64,000 bases of DNA from Solirubrobacter phytolaccae. GTDB taxonomy: Bacteria; Actinomycetota; Thermoleophilia; Solirubrobacterales; Solirubrobacteraceae. The position numbers and the translations under genes are program-made. Within the stretch, counting starts at the first letter, position 1; each line of letters begins with the position of its first letter. The stretch spans positions 38,121-102,120 of the forward strand of contig NZ_JAPDDP010000022.1 of the NCBI RefSeq assembly GCF_027587195.1. The letters run 5' to 3'. The notes below the pieces were generated by a model that saw only the letters and a program-made list of their open reading frames with translations, did no database searches and had not been told where the DNA came from. Below are positions 1-8,639 of this stretch, piece by piece.

Positions 1-1120
1 AGGCGAAGACGACCCAGTTGCGCGCGACGGCGGCGCCGACGTTGCCGGCGGCGTCGACGGCGCGGACCTCGAAGCGGTGCGGGGCGGCGCTCAGGTTCTC
101 GAGCGTGATGCCGGACGCGCAGGGCGCGAAGCCGGCGCTGTCGAGCTGGCACTCGAACGTCCCGACCTCGCTGGAGGAGAAGACGAACGTCTCGCGGTTG
201 ACGGCCTGCAGCGCGCCTTCGCCCGGGCCGGCCGCGCCGAGCGTGGCGGTCGGCGCGACCGTGTCGACCGTCCAGGTGTAGATCGCGGGCACGGCGTCCA
301 GCTCCGTGTTGTCGCGAGCCCGCACGCGGAACGTGTGCGTGCCGTCGGCCAGGTTCGACAGCGTGATCGAGCCGCGATTGTCGCCCGGGTTCTTGTTCCC
401 GCAGCCCGCGAAGGCGGGCAGGTCGAGCCTGCAGTCGAACGAGAGGCCGGTCACCGACGAGAACACGAACGTCGGGTTCTTGTCGTTGGAGCTCGCGGCG
501 GGCGTGCTCACCAGCGCCGTGTCGAGGATCCGGAACGAGATCGCCGTCGTCAGCGCGCCGGGGGTGCCGTTGATGTCGAAGCCGCGGACGCGAAAGGTAT
601 GCGCGCCTTCCGCGAGCGTCGCGGTGTGCGAGCCCAGGCCGGAGCAGGGGCGGGCGGTGCCGTCGATCACGCACTCGGCGGCGGTCAGCGTCTCGTCCGT
701 CGTCCAGGACACCGTGACCGTGCGGTCGGTGACGGTGGAGAGCGTGGCGACGGGCGCGCCGAGCGTCGGCCCGGTGGAGTCCGTGAAGACCGCGCGCGGC
801 GCGAACGAGGACGAGCCCGCGGAGCCGTCGACCATCACGCACTGACTGCCCTGCCCCGCGCAGCCGGTGCCGTCCCAGCGCGTGAAGGTCCCGTTGCCGG
901 TCGGTGTGGCGTTGAGCACGAGGATCGTGTTCCCGACGATGGTTCCGCACGGCGTGAGCGTCCCGTTGGTCACTCCGGACCGCGCGCAGCCACCCGAGCC
1001 GCTGGTGATCGAGCCGGCGCCCGAGATCGACGCCGAGACGTTGATCGTCCCGGCCGACGCCGGGGCAGCGAAGACGAGGCCGGCGAGGAGCACGGCGAGA
1101 ACCTTGAGCAAGTGGGCCAC
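1..1120 (-). CDS. Secreted Ig-like repeat protein (3' end beyond window)
   Basis: The reading frame on the minus strand is open from a GTG at 1120 through the left edge, so the C-terminus is missing. The first 20 or so residues form a signal peptide (a hydrophobic LAVLLAGLVFAAPASA stretch). After it comes a Cys-rich segment, then about three repeats of roughly 90 residues of the kind TFxCxLD...C...LxxGxHTFRVRAxD, as in bacterial Ig-like/fibronectin-like domains of large secreted actinobacterial proteins. Cys pairs recur in each repeat. No enzymatic domain is visible in the part present. The function is probably surface or extracellular binding, which is an inference. The plus-strand frames across this region are Arg/Ala-rich and look like shadows. 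Confidence 0.7.
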   Translation of the reverse strand, partial: MAHLLKVLAVLLAGLVFAAPASAGTINVSASISGAGSITSGSGGCARSGVTNGTLTPCGTIVGNTILVLNATPTGNGTFTRWDGTGCAGQGSQCVMVDGSAGSSSFAPRAVFTDSTGPTLGAPVATLSTVTDRTVTVSWTTDETLTAAECVIDGTARPCSGLGSHTATLAEGAHTFRVRGFDINGTPGALTTAISFRILDTALVSTPAASSNDKNPTFVFSSVTGLSFDCRLDLPAFAGCGNKNPGDNRGSITLSNLADGTHTFRVRARDNTELDAVPAIYTWTVDTVAPTATLGAAGPGEGALQAVNRETFVFSSSEVGTFECQLDSAGFAPCASGITLENLSAAPHRFEVRAVDAAGNVGAAVARNWVVFA

Positions 1121-1183
1121 GCCGGTGATCGTCGCGAGGCGGCTGGGGCACCGCCCGCGACCTTCGTCTAGTACGGTCCGGCG

Positions 1184-2188
1184 GTGCTCGATTTCGGTGT
1201 CACCGTTCTGCCCGATCCGCCGTTCCAGCGGCTCGTCGACCTCGTCGTGAAGGCCGAGTCACTGGGCTTCGACTCGGGCTGGACCTACGACTCCCCGATC
1301 CTCTGGCAGGAGCCGTACCCGCTCATCACGCTGCTCGCCGACCGCACGTCGACCATGCGGATCGGCATGTGCGTGACCAACCCGGTCACGCGCGAGCCGG
1401 CCGTGACGGCCTCCGCCCACGCGACCCTGCAGGACATCTCCGGCGGCCGCATGGTCATGGGGATCGGCCGCGGCGACAGCGCCGTGCGCGTGATGGGGCG
1501 CAAGCCCACGCCGATCGCGATGTTCGAGCAGCGCTGCGCGATGATCAAGAACTTCATGAACGGCCGCCCGGTGGACTGGGAGGGCACGGAGATCCAGCTC
1601 AAGTGGGCGCAGGACAAGCCGGAGATCCCGCTCTACGTCGCCGCGTACGGGCCGCGCGCGCTGGGCGTCGCCGGGCGGGTGGCGGACGGCGTGATCATCC
1701 AGCTCGCCGACCCCGCGATCATCGAGTGGACGATGGCCACGGCGCGACGCGCGGCCGAGGAGGCCGGGCGTGATCCGGCCGCGCTGCGCTGCCTGGTGTG
1801 CGCGCCGTCGAAGGTCACCGACGACATCGCCCAGGCGCGCGACGAGGTGCGCTGGTTCCCGGCGATGGTCGGCAACCACGTCGCCGACATCATCCGCGTG
1901 CACGGCGAGACGTCCGACATCCCGCGCGAGCTCACGGACTACATCAAGCAGCGCGACGCCTACGACTACAAGGACCACTCGCGCGTGGGCGCGGCGCACG
2001 GCTCGTTCGTCAGCGACGAGATCTGCGATCGCTTCACCGTGATCGGCTCGGCCTCTCAGGTCGTGGAGCGCCTGAAAGGCCTGGAGGCGATCGGCGTCGA
2101 CGAGTGGATCGTCTACCTGATGACCGAGGGCCAGGACGAGACGCTCGAGGCCTACGGCTCGGAGATCATCCCCGCGGTCAAGTCGTAG
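1184..2188 (+). CDS. LLM-class F420-dependent oxidoreductase
   Basis: This 334-residue protein has the luciferase-like monooxygenase (LLM) fold seen in F420-dependent reductases. It starts with a first beta strand (LDFGVTVLP), then FDSGWTYDS, a RIGMCVTNPVTREP strand, the SGGRMVMGIGRGDSA cofactor-binding segment near residues 86-100, and PLYVAAYGPRALGVAGRVADG. Length is normal for the family. The start is a GTG; a TAGTAC sequence 10-15 bases upstream could be a -10 box. It converges with an amidohydrolase gene and the two 3' ends overlap by 37 bp. The substrate cannot be told from sequence. The neighbour suggests, but does not prove, a role in catabolism of hydantoin, ureide or pyrimidine compounds. 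Confidence 0.85.
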   Translation: MLDFGVTVLPDPPFQRLVDLVVKAESLGFDSGWTYDSPILWQEPYPLITLLADRTSTMRIGMCVTNPVTREPAVTASAHATLQDISGGRMVMGIGRGDSAVRVMGRKPTPIAMFEQRCAMIKNFMNGRPVDWEGTEIQLKWAQDKPEIPLYVAAYGPRALGVAGRVADGVIIQLADPAIIEWTMATARRAAEEAGRDPAALRCLVCAPSKVTDDIAQARDEVRWFPAMVGNHVADIIRVHGETSDIPRELTDYIKQRDAYDYKDHSRVGAAHGSFVSDEICDRFTVIGSASQVVERLKGLEAIGVDEWIVYLMTEGQDETLEAYGSEIIPAVKS

Positions 2189-3381
2189 AGCCGGCCGTAG
2201 GCCCGGAGGGCGACGCGCAGGTCTTCCTCCTTGGTGTCCTCGGTCGGGTTGTGGCTGACGCCGTCGATGCTGGACGAGAACACCATCACGGTCGGGTAGC
2301 GGCGGGCGACCTCGGCGGCGTCGTGCAGCGCGCCGGATGGCAGCCGTGGCGGGTCCTCGTCGCCGGTGATCTCGCCGACGGCCTGCGCGGCGAGGTCGAC
2401 CAGCCGCGAGTCGAACGGGATCGGGTCGATCTGCCAGATCCGCTTCCACTCGACGCTCACGCCGTCCTCGTCCGCGATCCGGTCGGCCGCGGCCTTCACA
2501 TCGGCGAGCATGTCCTTCAACTGCTCGGGCGTGAACGCGCGCTGGTCGAGCGTGACCTCGCAGCGCTGGTTGATGATCGTCGGGATGCCGGGCTCGGCGG
2601 TGACGGTGCCGATCGTGGCCACGCCGCCGCGCTCGATCGCGCTCTCCCGCGCCGCCAGGCCGAACCGGGCCGCGGCCAGGAAGGCGTCGCGGCGCAGGTT
2701 CATCGGGGTCGAACCCGCGTGGCTGGCCTTGCCGGTGAAGGTGATGCTGTGGCGCTCGACGCCGAAGCAGCCGATCACCGCCGCGGCGGGCTTGCCGGCC
2801 TCCTCCAGCCGCGGACCCTGCTCGATGTGGAGCTCCAGGTAGGCGGCGATCTCCGGCAGCTCCGCCTCGCCCATCGTGTCCAGGTCGACGCCGTTCTCGG
2901 CCAGCGCGTCCGGGAGCGTGATGCCCTGCGCGTCCTTGAGGTGGCGCACCTCGTCGGGCACGAGCGTGCCGGCGGCGGCGCTCGAACCCAGCAGGGAGCG
3001 TCCGAAGCGCGCGCCCTCCTCGTCGGCCCAGTCGATCAGCTTCAGCGTCACCTTCGGCGTCTCGCCCTTGTGCGCGCGCAGCACCTCGAGCGCGGCGCAC
3101 ACGCCCAGGCAGCCGTCCAGCCAGCCGCCGTGCGGGACGGCGTCGATGTGCGAGCCGACCACGACGATCTTCTCGCTCTCGCCGGGGACCGTCGCCCACA
3201 GGTTCCCGGCGACGTCGCGCTCCACCGACGCGTCGGTCTCCTCGAGCTTCTTGAGCAGCCACTCGCGCGCGGTGCGCCAGTCCTCGCTCCAGGCGAGCCG
3301 GCGCGCGCCTTCGGGCCCGCCGGTCAAGTCCGCGAGCTCCTTCAGGTCAGTGAGCGAACGTTCCCAGTCGTAGGAGGGCAT
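2152..3381 (-). CDS. Zn-dependent M20 amidohydrolase (N-carbamoyl-L-amino acid hydrolase / allantoate amidohydrolase type)
   Basis: A 409-residue cytosolic M20-family amidohydrolase. Metal-site motifs are all present: GSHIDAVPHGG (His/Asp), LDGCLGV (bridging Asp), DWADEEGARFGRS (Glu pair) and LELHIEQGP (His). The Asn/Arg-rich dimerisation segment follows (HAGSTPMNLRRDA). The family removes carbamoyl or ureido groups from N-carbamoyl amino acids, allantoate or beta-ureidopropionate. Which substrate is used here cannot be decided by eye. The ATG start leaves only a short gap to the divergent CARDB gene. The 3' end overlaps the F420 oxidoreductase gene tail to tail. Confidence 0.85.
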   Translation of the reverse strand: MPSYDWERSLTDLKELADLTGGPEGARRLAWSEDWRTAREWLLKKLEETDASVERDVAGNLWATVPGESEKIVVVGSHIDAVPHGGWLDGCLGVCAALEVLRAHKGETPKVTLKLIDWADEEGARFGRSLLGSSAAAGTLVPDEVRHLKDAQGITLPDALAENGVDLDTMGEAELPEIAAYLELHIEQGPRLEEAGKPAAAVIGCFGVERHSITFTGKASHAGSTPMNLRRDAFLAAARFGLAARESAIERGGVATIGTVTAEPGIPTIINQRCEVTLDQRAFTPEQLKDMLADVKAAADRIADEDGVSVEWKRIWQIDPIPFDSRLVDLAAQAVGEITGDEDPPRLPSGALHDAAEVARRYPTVMVFSSSIDGVSHNPTEDTKEEDLRVALRAYGRLYDLTAGMISEP

Positions 3382-3421
3382 AGGCGCAACTTACGCGACG
3401 TTCGTGGGTTTTGTGGCTCGC

Positions 3422-4123
3422 ATGATTCGCTGGAGGCGCATCATCGGGCTCTGCGTTGCCCTGTTCTGCCTGGTCACGCCGGCGGCGAACGCCGCTGGGC
3501 TCGGCAAGGCCACGCTGGGCAGTTGCGACCCGAAGGCCGGCACGGCCGTCTTCCAGGGGCGCATGGCCGCGTTCCGCGAGAGCAAGATGCAGCTGAAGTT
3601 CACGCTGCAGGTGTCCGCCGCGGGCGCGAAGTGGCGCACGGTCGAGGCCGACGGCTTCGGCGAGTGGATCAGCATCCCGGGCGGCTTCGCCAAGTACACG
3701 TACGACAAGACGGTCGAAGGGCTGCTGCCGGGCTCGAACTACCGCACGCTGGTGAACTTCCGCTGGCGCAATGCCAAGGGGCGCACGATCAAGAGCGAGC
3801 GCGCGACGTCGCCGGTCTGCAAGGTGCCCGACTCGCGACCGGACCTGGTCCTGCGCGACGTCGCCGACGACTCGGCGGGCTACGTCGCGCAGGTCGTCAA
3901 CCGGGGCCGCTCGGCCGCCGGCCCGTTCGACGTCTCTTTCATCGTCGGCGGCGTCCCGCTGGGCAGCGCGCGGGTCGCCGGACTGGCGCCGGGCGAGTCG
4001 ATCGACGTGTTCATGCCCGGCGCGGCCTGCACGGACGGCGAGGCGCTCGAGGCGGTCGTCGACCCCCGCTCGGAAGTGGACGAGGCCAACGAGGAGAACG
4101 ACTCCCTCACGGCCTCCTGCTGA
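3422..4123 (+). CDS. Secreted CARDB-domain protein
   Basis: I chose the ATG at 3422 because it gives a clean signal peptide ([18 protein letters not shown], cleavage near AANA). An in-frame GTG at 3404 would add six residues but leave only 22 bp to the divergent gene. Residues 30-120 are a small beta-rich domain with two Cys. The C-terminal 85 residues resemble CARDB, a cell-adhesion-like Ig fold: PDLVLRDV..., [41 protein letters not shown]. The terminal Cys may pair with an earlier one. Function is unknown; an exported binding or surface protein is the likely role. Confidence 0.75.
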   Translation: MIRWRRIIGLCVALFCLVTPAANAAGLGKATLGSCDPKAGTAVFQGRMAAFRESKMQLKFTLQVSAAGAKWRTVEADGFGEWISIPGGFAKYTYDKTVEGLLPGSNYRTLVNFRWRNAKGRTIKSERATSPVCKVPDSRPDLVLRDVADDSAGYVAQVVNRGRSAAGPFDVSFIVGGVPLGSARVAGLAPGESIDVFMPGAACTDGEALEAVVDPRSEVDEANEENDSLTASC

Positions 4124-4154
4124 CCTTGAACACCGGCCTACACTAAGAAGAACG

Positions 4155-4376
4155 ATGAAGACCGAGATCCACCCCGAATACGCAGTCGCGAACGTTCGGT
4201 GCACCTGTGGGAACGAGTTCGTGACTCGCTCCACCAAGGGCGACATCAGCGTCGAGATCTGCTCCAACTGCCATCCGTTCTACACCGGCAAGCAGAAGCT
4301 TGTCGACACGGGTGGACGCGTCGAGCGCTTCCAGCGCAAGCTGGCCAAGTCCGGCGCCGCGCGTAACAAGAGCTAG
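4155..4376 (+). CDS. rpmE: 50S ribosomal protein L31
   Basis: A 73-residue L31 of the zinc-binding (C+) type, with Cys at positions 16, 18, 36 and 39 in the pattern CTC...CSNC. The start is the ATG at 4155, which follows a purine-rich AAGAAG; frames running in from further upstream lack the family's N-terminus. L31 sits on the large subunit and bridges to the small one. The four-Cys form is also a zinc reserve in many bacteria. It opens the rpmE-DUF1385-prfA-prmC-tsaC block that is common in actinobacteria. Confidence 0.97.
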   Translation: MKTEIHPEYAVANVRCTCGNEFVTRSTKGDISVEICSNCHPFYTGKQKLVDTGGRVERFQRKLAKSGAARNKS

Positions 4377-4377
4377 C

Positions 4378-4406
4378 GGAGCGCTTTGGCGCTTCAGGCG
4401 CGCTCC
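4378..4406 (+). terminator. Hairpin after rpmE
   Basis: A 7-bp stem (GGAGCGC with GCGCTCC) with a 15-base loop lies directly after the rpmE stop. There is no T-tract, so it could be a weak or Rho-assisted terminator or just chance GC pairing. Confidence 0.35.
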
Positions 4407-4426
4407 GGGCTGCCGATCACCTAGGT

Positions 4427-5359
4427 GTGAGCAACAGCCCGGAGCAGCGCGATGCCCCCGTCGGCGGTCAAGCCGTCCTCGAGGGCGTGATGATGCGCGG
4501 CGTCTCCACCTGGTCGGTGGCGACCCGCGGCAAGGACGGCGAGATCGCCGTCGAGACCCATCCGGTCGTGTCCTGGGTGACGCGCTCTCGCGCGCTCCGC
4601 TGGCCGGTCGTCCGCGGCGTCGTCGCGCTCGCGCAGTCGATGTCGATCGGCTTCAAGGCGCTCGAGATCAGCGCCAACGCGCAAGAAGACCCGGACGCCC
4701 CGCCGATCGGCAAGGGCACTTGGGCGTTCACGATCGTCGCCGCGCTGGCGCTGGCGACGGGGCTCTTCTTCGCCGTCCCGGTGCTGCTGACCAGCCTGAT
4801 CAAGGAGCAGCTCGGCTCCGCGTGGCTGTTCTGGCTCGTCGAGGGCGTCGTCCGCACGGTCATCTTCCTCGGCTACATCTGGATGCTGGCGCGCGCGAAG
4901 GATCTCTTCCGGCTCTTCCAGTACCACGGCGCCGAGCACAAGACGATCTCGTGCTACGAGGCCGGGCAGGACCTGACCGTCGAGAACGTGCAGCGCTTCG
5001 GGCGCCTGCATCCCCGCTGCGGCACGTCCTTCCTGCTCGTGGTGATGGTCGTCGCGATCTTCGTCTTCGCGCCGGTCGGCCTTCCGGCCTGGTGGATCCT
5101 GCTGCTGACGCGCGTGATCGGCGTGCCGCTGGTCGCCGGCGTCTCCTTCGAGCTGATCAAGTTCGCGGGGCGCAACCGCGGCCGCGCGTGGGTCCAGCTG
5201 ATCATCTGGCCGGGCATGCAGCTGCAGAAGCTGACCACGCGTGAGCCCGAGGACGACCAGGTCGTCGTCGCCATCACGGCGCTGGAGGCGGTGCTCGCGG
5301 TCGAGGATCCTCGAAGCGCTTCGGAAGAGGCGCGCGTGGGGGTTGAAGTAGCCGCCTAG
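4427..5359 (+). CDS. DUF1385 membrane protein (YqhQ-like)
   Basis: A 310-residue DUF1385 protein. The N-terminal VGGQAVLEGVMMRG motif is the family hallmark. Further marks are the EHKTISCYEAG segment (near residue 170) and RLHPRCGTSFL. About four hydrophobic segments can be seen (near residues 100-125, 135-155, 205-225 and 230-250). The family lies near prfA/prmC in many Gram-positives and has been suggested to be a metal-dependent membrane enzyme, but its reaction is not established. It starts at a GTG and is followed by prfA after 13 bp, so co-transcription is likely. Confidence 0.9.
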   Translation: MSNSPEQRDAPVGGQAVLEGVMMRGVSTWSVATRGKDGEIAVETHPVVSWVTRSRALRWPVVRGVVALAQSMSIGFKALEISANAQEDPDAPPIGKGTWAFTIVAALALATGLFFAVPVLLTSLIKEQLGSAWLFWLVEGVVRTVIFLGYIWMLARAKDLFRLFQYHGAEHKTISCYEAGQDLTVENVQRFGRLHPRCGTSFLLVVMVVAIFVFAPVGLPAWWILLLTRVIGVPLVAGVSFELIKFAGRNRGRAWVQLIIWPGMQLQKLTTREPEDDQVVVAITALEAVLAVEDPRSASEEARVGVEVAA

Positions 5360-5372
5360 ACTTGGACTCGAG

Positions 5373-6422
5373 ATGATCGAGTCCCTCGTCGAGCAAATCG
5401 AAGCGCGCTTCACCGAAGCTGAGGCGTCGATGTCCGACCCCGACGTGATCGGAGATCGTGAGCGCTTCGCCGAGGCCGGACGGGCGTACAACCGCCTGGC
5501 GCCCGCGCACAAGCTGGCGGGGGAGTGGCGGCTGGCGCAGTCGGACGCCGAGGGCGCGAAGGAGATGCTCGAGGAGGGCGGCGAGGACGCGGACATGCGC
5601 GCCGAGCTGGAGGACGCCCGGGCGCGGATCGAGCGCCTGGAGGAGGAGCTCCGGCTCGCCATGGTCGAACGGGACCCCAACGACGACAAGAACGTCATCG
5701 TCGAGATCCGGGGCGGCGCGGGCGGCGACGAGGCCGGCATCTGGGCCGGCGACCTGTTCCGCATGTACGAGCGGTTCGCGGCCCGGCTGGGCTACAAGTT
5801 CGAGACGATGAGCGCGGACGACGGCGCGTACACGTTCGAGATCAAGGGCGACAGCGCCTACTCGATCTTCAAGTTCGAAGGCGGCACGCACCGCGTGCAG
5901 CGCGTGCCCGAGACCGAGTCGCAGGGGCGCATCCACACGTCTACGGCGACGGTCGCGGTGCTGCCCGAGGTCGAGGACGTCGAGGTCGAGGTCAACCAGA
6001 ACGACCTGCAGATCGACGTCTTCCGCTCCTCCGGGCCGGGCGGCCAGTCGGTGAACACGACGGACTCGGCCGTGCGCATCACGCACAAGCCGTCCGGGAT
6101 CGTGATCTCGATGCAGGACGAGAAGTCCCAGCTGCAGAACCGCGAGCGGGCGATGAAGCTGCTGCGCGCGAAGCTCTACGAGGCCGAGCTGCAGAAGCAG
6201 CAGGACGCGCTGTCGGCGGAGCGCAAGTCGCAGGTCGGCACCGGCGACCGCGCGGAGAAGATCCGCACCTACAACTATCCGCAGCGCCGGATCACCGACC
6301 ACCGCATCAACCTGACCGTCCACAACCTCGAGGCCGTGCTGGCCGGCGAGCTGGACGACATCAGCGCCGCGCTGCAGGACGCCGAGAAGCGCCGGCGGCT
6401 CGAAGAGCAAGCGGTCGGGTGA
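5373..6422 (+). CDS. prfA: Peptide chain release factor 1
   Basis: 349 residues, the usual RF1 length. The catalytic GGQ is at 223-225 (FRSSGPGGQSVNTTDSAVR), where the Gln is the methylation target. The stop-codon-reading tripeptide is PET at 179-181, within HRVQRVPETESQGRIHTS; in other RF1 proteins it is PxT with a variable middle residue. RF1 recognises UAA/UAG and triggers peptide release in the ribosomal A site. Its stop codon overlaps the GTG start of prmC, which encodes the methylase that modifies its Gln. Confidence 0.97.
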   Translation: MIESLVEQIEARFTEAEASMSDPDVIGDRERFAEAGRAYNRLAPAHKLAGEWRLAQSDAEGAKEMLEEGGEDADMRAELEDARARIERLEEELRLAMVERDPNDDKNVIVEIRGGAGGDEAGIWAGDLFRMYERFAARLGYKFETMSADDGAYTFEIKGDSAYSIFKFEGGTHRVQRVPETESQGRIHTSTATVAVLPEVEDVEVEVNQNDLQIDVFRSSGPGGQSVNTTDSAVRITHKPSGIVISMQDEKSQLQNRERAMKLLRAKLYEAELQKQQDALSAERKSQVGTGDRAEKIRTYNYPQRRITDHRINLTVHNLEAVLAGELDDISAALQDAEKRRRLEEQAVG

Positions 6423-7240
6423 CCCGCGCGGGCACTCCGGTCCGCGACGCGCTCGACTCCGCGACGATCCCGCTGACCGCGGCGGGCTGCGACACGCCGC
6501 GGCTCGACGCGGAGGTGCTGCTCGCGGCGGCTTTGGGCATCTCGCGCCTCGAGCTGATCACCGACTCGCGGCGGGACGTGGCGGGGCCGGCCGCGCGCGT
6601 GTTCATGGACTCCGTGCGCCGGCGCCGCGAGCGCGAGCCAGTCGCCTACATCACGGGCCGCAAGGGCTTCCGCCACATCGAGCTGGCGGTGGACCGGCGC
6701 GTGCTGATCCCGCGGCCGGAGACCGAGTTCGTGGTCGAGGCGGCGTTGTCGTTGCCGTCGGGGGCGCGGGTCGTGGATGTGGGAACCGGCTCGGGCGCGA
6801 TCGCGCTGGCGTTGAAGCACGAGCGGCCGGACCTGGACGTGGTCGCGACGGACGTGTCCGAGGACGCGCTCGACGTCGCGCGCCACAACGCGCTGCGGCT
6901 CGGGCTGGACGTCACGTTCGTCGCGGGGGACCTGTGGGCCGGGCTCGAGGCGGACGCGGTGGTGTCGAACCCGCCGTACGTGGAGACCGGTTCCCGGCTG
7001 ATGCCCGACGTCGGCATGTTCGAGCCGCACGGCGCGCTGTTCGCCGGCGAGGACGGCCTCGACGTGATTCGCCGGCTCGTGGCCGCGCCGGTGCCGTTCC
7101 TCGCGCTCGAGCACGGCCTGGGCCAGGCCGACGCGATCGAGGCGCTGCTGCGCGAGGCCGACTTCGACGACGTGTCACGGGTCCGGGACCTCGCGGGCAT
7201 CGAACGCGTCGCGGTGGCGCGCCGCGAGGCCGCGGCGTGA
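6419..7240 (+). CDS. prmC: Release factor glutamine methyltransferase
   Basis: 273 residues. The GTG start at 6419 overlaps the prfA stop as GTGA, so translation is probably coupled. The N-terminal helical domain spans about residues 1-75. The SAM-binding Rossmann domain contains DVGTGSGAIAL at 120-130 and the NPPY amide-binding motif at 184-187. The enzyme methylates the Gln of the GGQ motif in RF1/RF2. It ends with a 1-base overlap with the tsaC start. Confidence 0.95.
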   Translation: MTRAGTPVRDALDSATIPLTAAGCDTPRLDAEVLLAAALGISRLELITDSRRDVAGPAARVFMDSVRRRREREPVAYITGRKGFRHIELAVDRRVLIPRPETEFVVEAALSLPSGARVVDVGTGSGAIALALKHERPDLDVVATDVSEDALDVARHNALRLGLDVTFVAGDLWAGLEADAVVSNPPYVETGSRLMPDVGMFEPHGALFAGEDGLDVIRRLVAAPVPFLALEHGLGQADAIEALLREADFDDVSRVRDLAGIERVAVARREAAA

Positions 7241-7788
7241 TGTCGCCCGACGACGCGGCCGCGCTCGGCGCGTGCGTTGCCGCGGGCGGCGTCGCCGTCT
7301 TCCCCGCCGACACCGTGTACGGGCTCGCGTGCGACCCCGACAACGCGGACGCGATCGCGCGGCTCTACGCGCTCAAGGGGCGTGCGCCCGACAAGCCGTC
7401 GGCGACGATGTACTTCGACGTGGAGTCGGTGCCGAAGGTGGGCGAGCGCACCGACGCGGCCGTCACCCGGCTGCTTCCCGGCGGCGTGACGCTGATCCTG
7501 CCCGGCGGACTCGGCGTGCGCGTGCCGTTCCTCGCGCCGGTCGGCCGGCCGATCATGCAGTCCTCGGCGAACTTCTCCGGCGGCCCGGACGCGCGGCGGC
7601 TCGAGGACGTCCCGGCGGAGATCCGCGCGGCGGCCGACCTCGTGCTCGACGGCGGCGAGCTCCCCGGCACGCCTTCCACCGTGATCGACCTGCGCGCGTA
7701 CGAAGCGACGGGCGACTGGTCGATTCTGCGCCAGGGCGCCGTCCCCGCGGATGTGGTTGCCGCGTCAATAAAGACCCAGGGCCTTTAG
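7240..7788 (+). CDS. tsaC: L-threonylcarbamoyladenylate synthase (YrdC/Sua5 domain)
   Basis: 182 residues with only the YrdC-like domain, so TsaC rather than long Sua5. Motifs are FPADTVYGLACDP at 21-33, the KGR...KPSATMYFD segment, LPGGVTLIL and SSANFSGG. It makes threonylcarbamoyl-AMP from Thr, bicarbonate and ATP for t6A37 of tRNA. An ATG at 7240 and a GTG one codon earlier are both possible starts. The final ten codons and the stop lie inside a tandemly duplicated segment that also carries a palindrome, so the extreme C-terminus (VVAASIKTQGL) is unlikely to be ancestral. Confidence 0.9.
   Translation: MSPDDAAALGACVAAGGVAVFPADTVYGLACDPDNADAIARLYALKGRAPDKPSATMYFDVESVPKVGERTDAAVTRLLPGGVTLILPGGLGVRVPFLAPVGRPIMQSSANFSGGPDARRLEDVPAEIRAAADLVLDGGELPGTPSTVIDLRAYEATGDWSILRQGAVPADVVAASIKTQGL
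7769..7787. repeat. Central-A palindrome, copy 1
   Basis: TAAAGACCC A GGGCCTTTA, 9-base arms around a single A with one mismatch. It overlaps the tsaC stop codon (TAG at 7786-7788). It is likely a terminator or a REP-like element. Confidence 0.6.
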
Positions 7789-7833
7789 GTTCGGCCTGCG
7801 ACGCCGTCCCCGCGGATGTGGTTGCGGCGTCAA

Positions 7834-7852
7834 TAAACGTCCAGGACGTTTA
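7834..7852. repeat. Central-A palindrome, copy 2
   Basis: TAAACGTCCAGGACGTTTA, perfect 9-base arms around a single A. The same 19 bases recur exactly at 39601-39619 after another stop codon. Confidence 0.7.
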
Positions 7853-7892
7853 ACTTTCGGACCTCCCCGGCGGCGGTGCGCGTAGTCGGGGC

Positions 7893-8639
7893 ATGCGCCT
7901 CACACTCCCGCTCGCCGCGGCGTTGCTCGTGCCGGCCGTGGCACATGCGTCCGGCGGCGGCATGAGCGCCAACTGGGGCGGCCAAGGCGCGAGCGCGCCG
8001 GGCCGCGTGTACACCTACGTGACGCTCCCGACCGAGCGCGGCACGCTCGTCGCCGCCGTGCAGCGCTGGAGCGGCGAGATCGACCGCTGGCGCCACTTCT
8101 CCGGCCGCTACGGCGTGCCGCAGGTCGGCTACGACGGCTCGATGACCGGGCTGTCCGCGGATGGCCGGGTGCTCGTGCTTACCGAGATTCCGCGCACGTT
8201 CCCGATCCGCCGGACGAGGCTCCTGATCATGAACCCGACCCGCTTCCACCGGATCGAGCGGTTCTCGTTCCCCGGCTGGTACAGCGTCACCGCGATCTCG
8301 CCGCACGGCCGCTACGTCTACCTGCAGCGCTACACCGCACCGTCGCGGGACCCGAGCCGCTCGGAGGTGGTCGTCTTCGACCGCGGGAACCCCGGCGCGC
8401 CGGAAGCGATCTCGGCGCCCGCCTCCGGCCTGCCGACCGCCCGTGCCACCGACGGCCGCTGGGCCTACACCCTCAACCAGGGCGACGCGTCGTGGGTGCA
8501 GGCGCTCGACACCGTCACCCAGCGCGTGCGCCGCTTCGAAGTCCCGAGGCTGCGCGGGAACGACCTGGTGCGGCTGCGCCTCAACGGCAACCGGTTGCGC
8601 GTCGGCAAGACGGTCACGCTCACCGTGCCGGGGGCTTGA
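7893..8639 (+). CDS. Secreted protein of unknown function, propeller-like
   Basis: 248 residues with a signal peptide (MRLTLPLAAALLVPAVAHA). After a Gly/Ser linker come repeating beta-strand-like units (GLSADGRVLVLTE, AISPHGRYVYLQRY, ATDGRWAYTLNQG). They read like blades of a WD40/YVTN-type beta-propeller that handles user-visible "display" motifs, but I cannot name a family. The C-terminal 50 residues are basic. The last 20 bp overlap the convergent sigma-associated gene. Confidence 0.7.
   Translation: MRLTLPLAAALLVPAVAHASGGGMSANWGGQGASAPGRVYTYVTLPTERGTLVAAVQRWSGEIDRWRHFSGRYGVPQVGYDGSMTGLSADGRVLVLTEIPRTFPIRRTRLLIMNPTRFHRIERFSFPGWYSVTAISPHGRYVYLQRYTAPSRDPSRSEVVVFDRGNPGAPEAISAPASGLPTARATDGRWAYTLNQGDASWVQALDTVTQRVRRFEVPRLRGNDLVRLRLNGNRLRVGKTVTLTVPGA

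Larger units (their letters stand above)
7737..7860. repeat. Tandem duplication of tsaC 3' end (65-bp period)
   Basis: The bases from 7737 recur from 7802 with a 65-bp offset. About 35 bases before the palindrome are near identical (CGCCGTCCCCGCGGATGTGG onward), then the palindrome cores differ, then the flanks match again. The first copy encodes the present end of tsaC. The second would encode the same residues with the ending INVQDV. Confidence 0.8.

Noticed and set aside
77..1171. 364-residue plus-strand frame over the first gene
   Set aside because: Arg/Ala/Gly-rich with no domain, while the minus strand encodes a signal peptide and Ig-like repeats over the same bases.
1798..4146. 782-residue plus-strand frame across the amidohydrolase region
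   Set aside because: It overlaps three better genes and has the composition of a GC-rich shadow frame.
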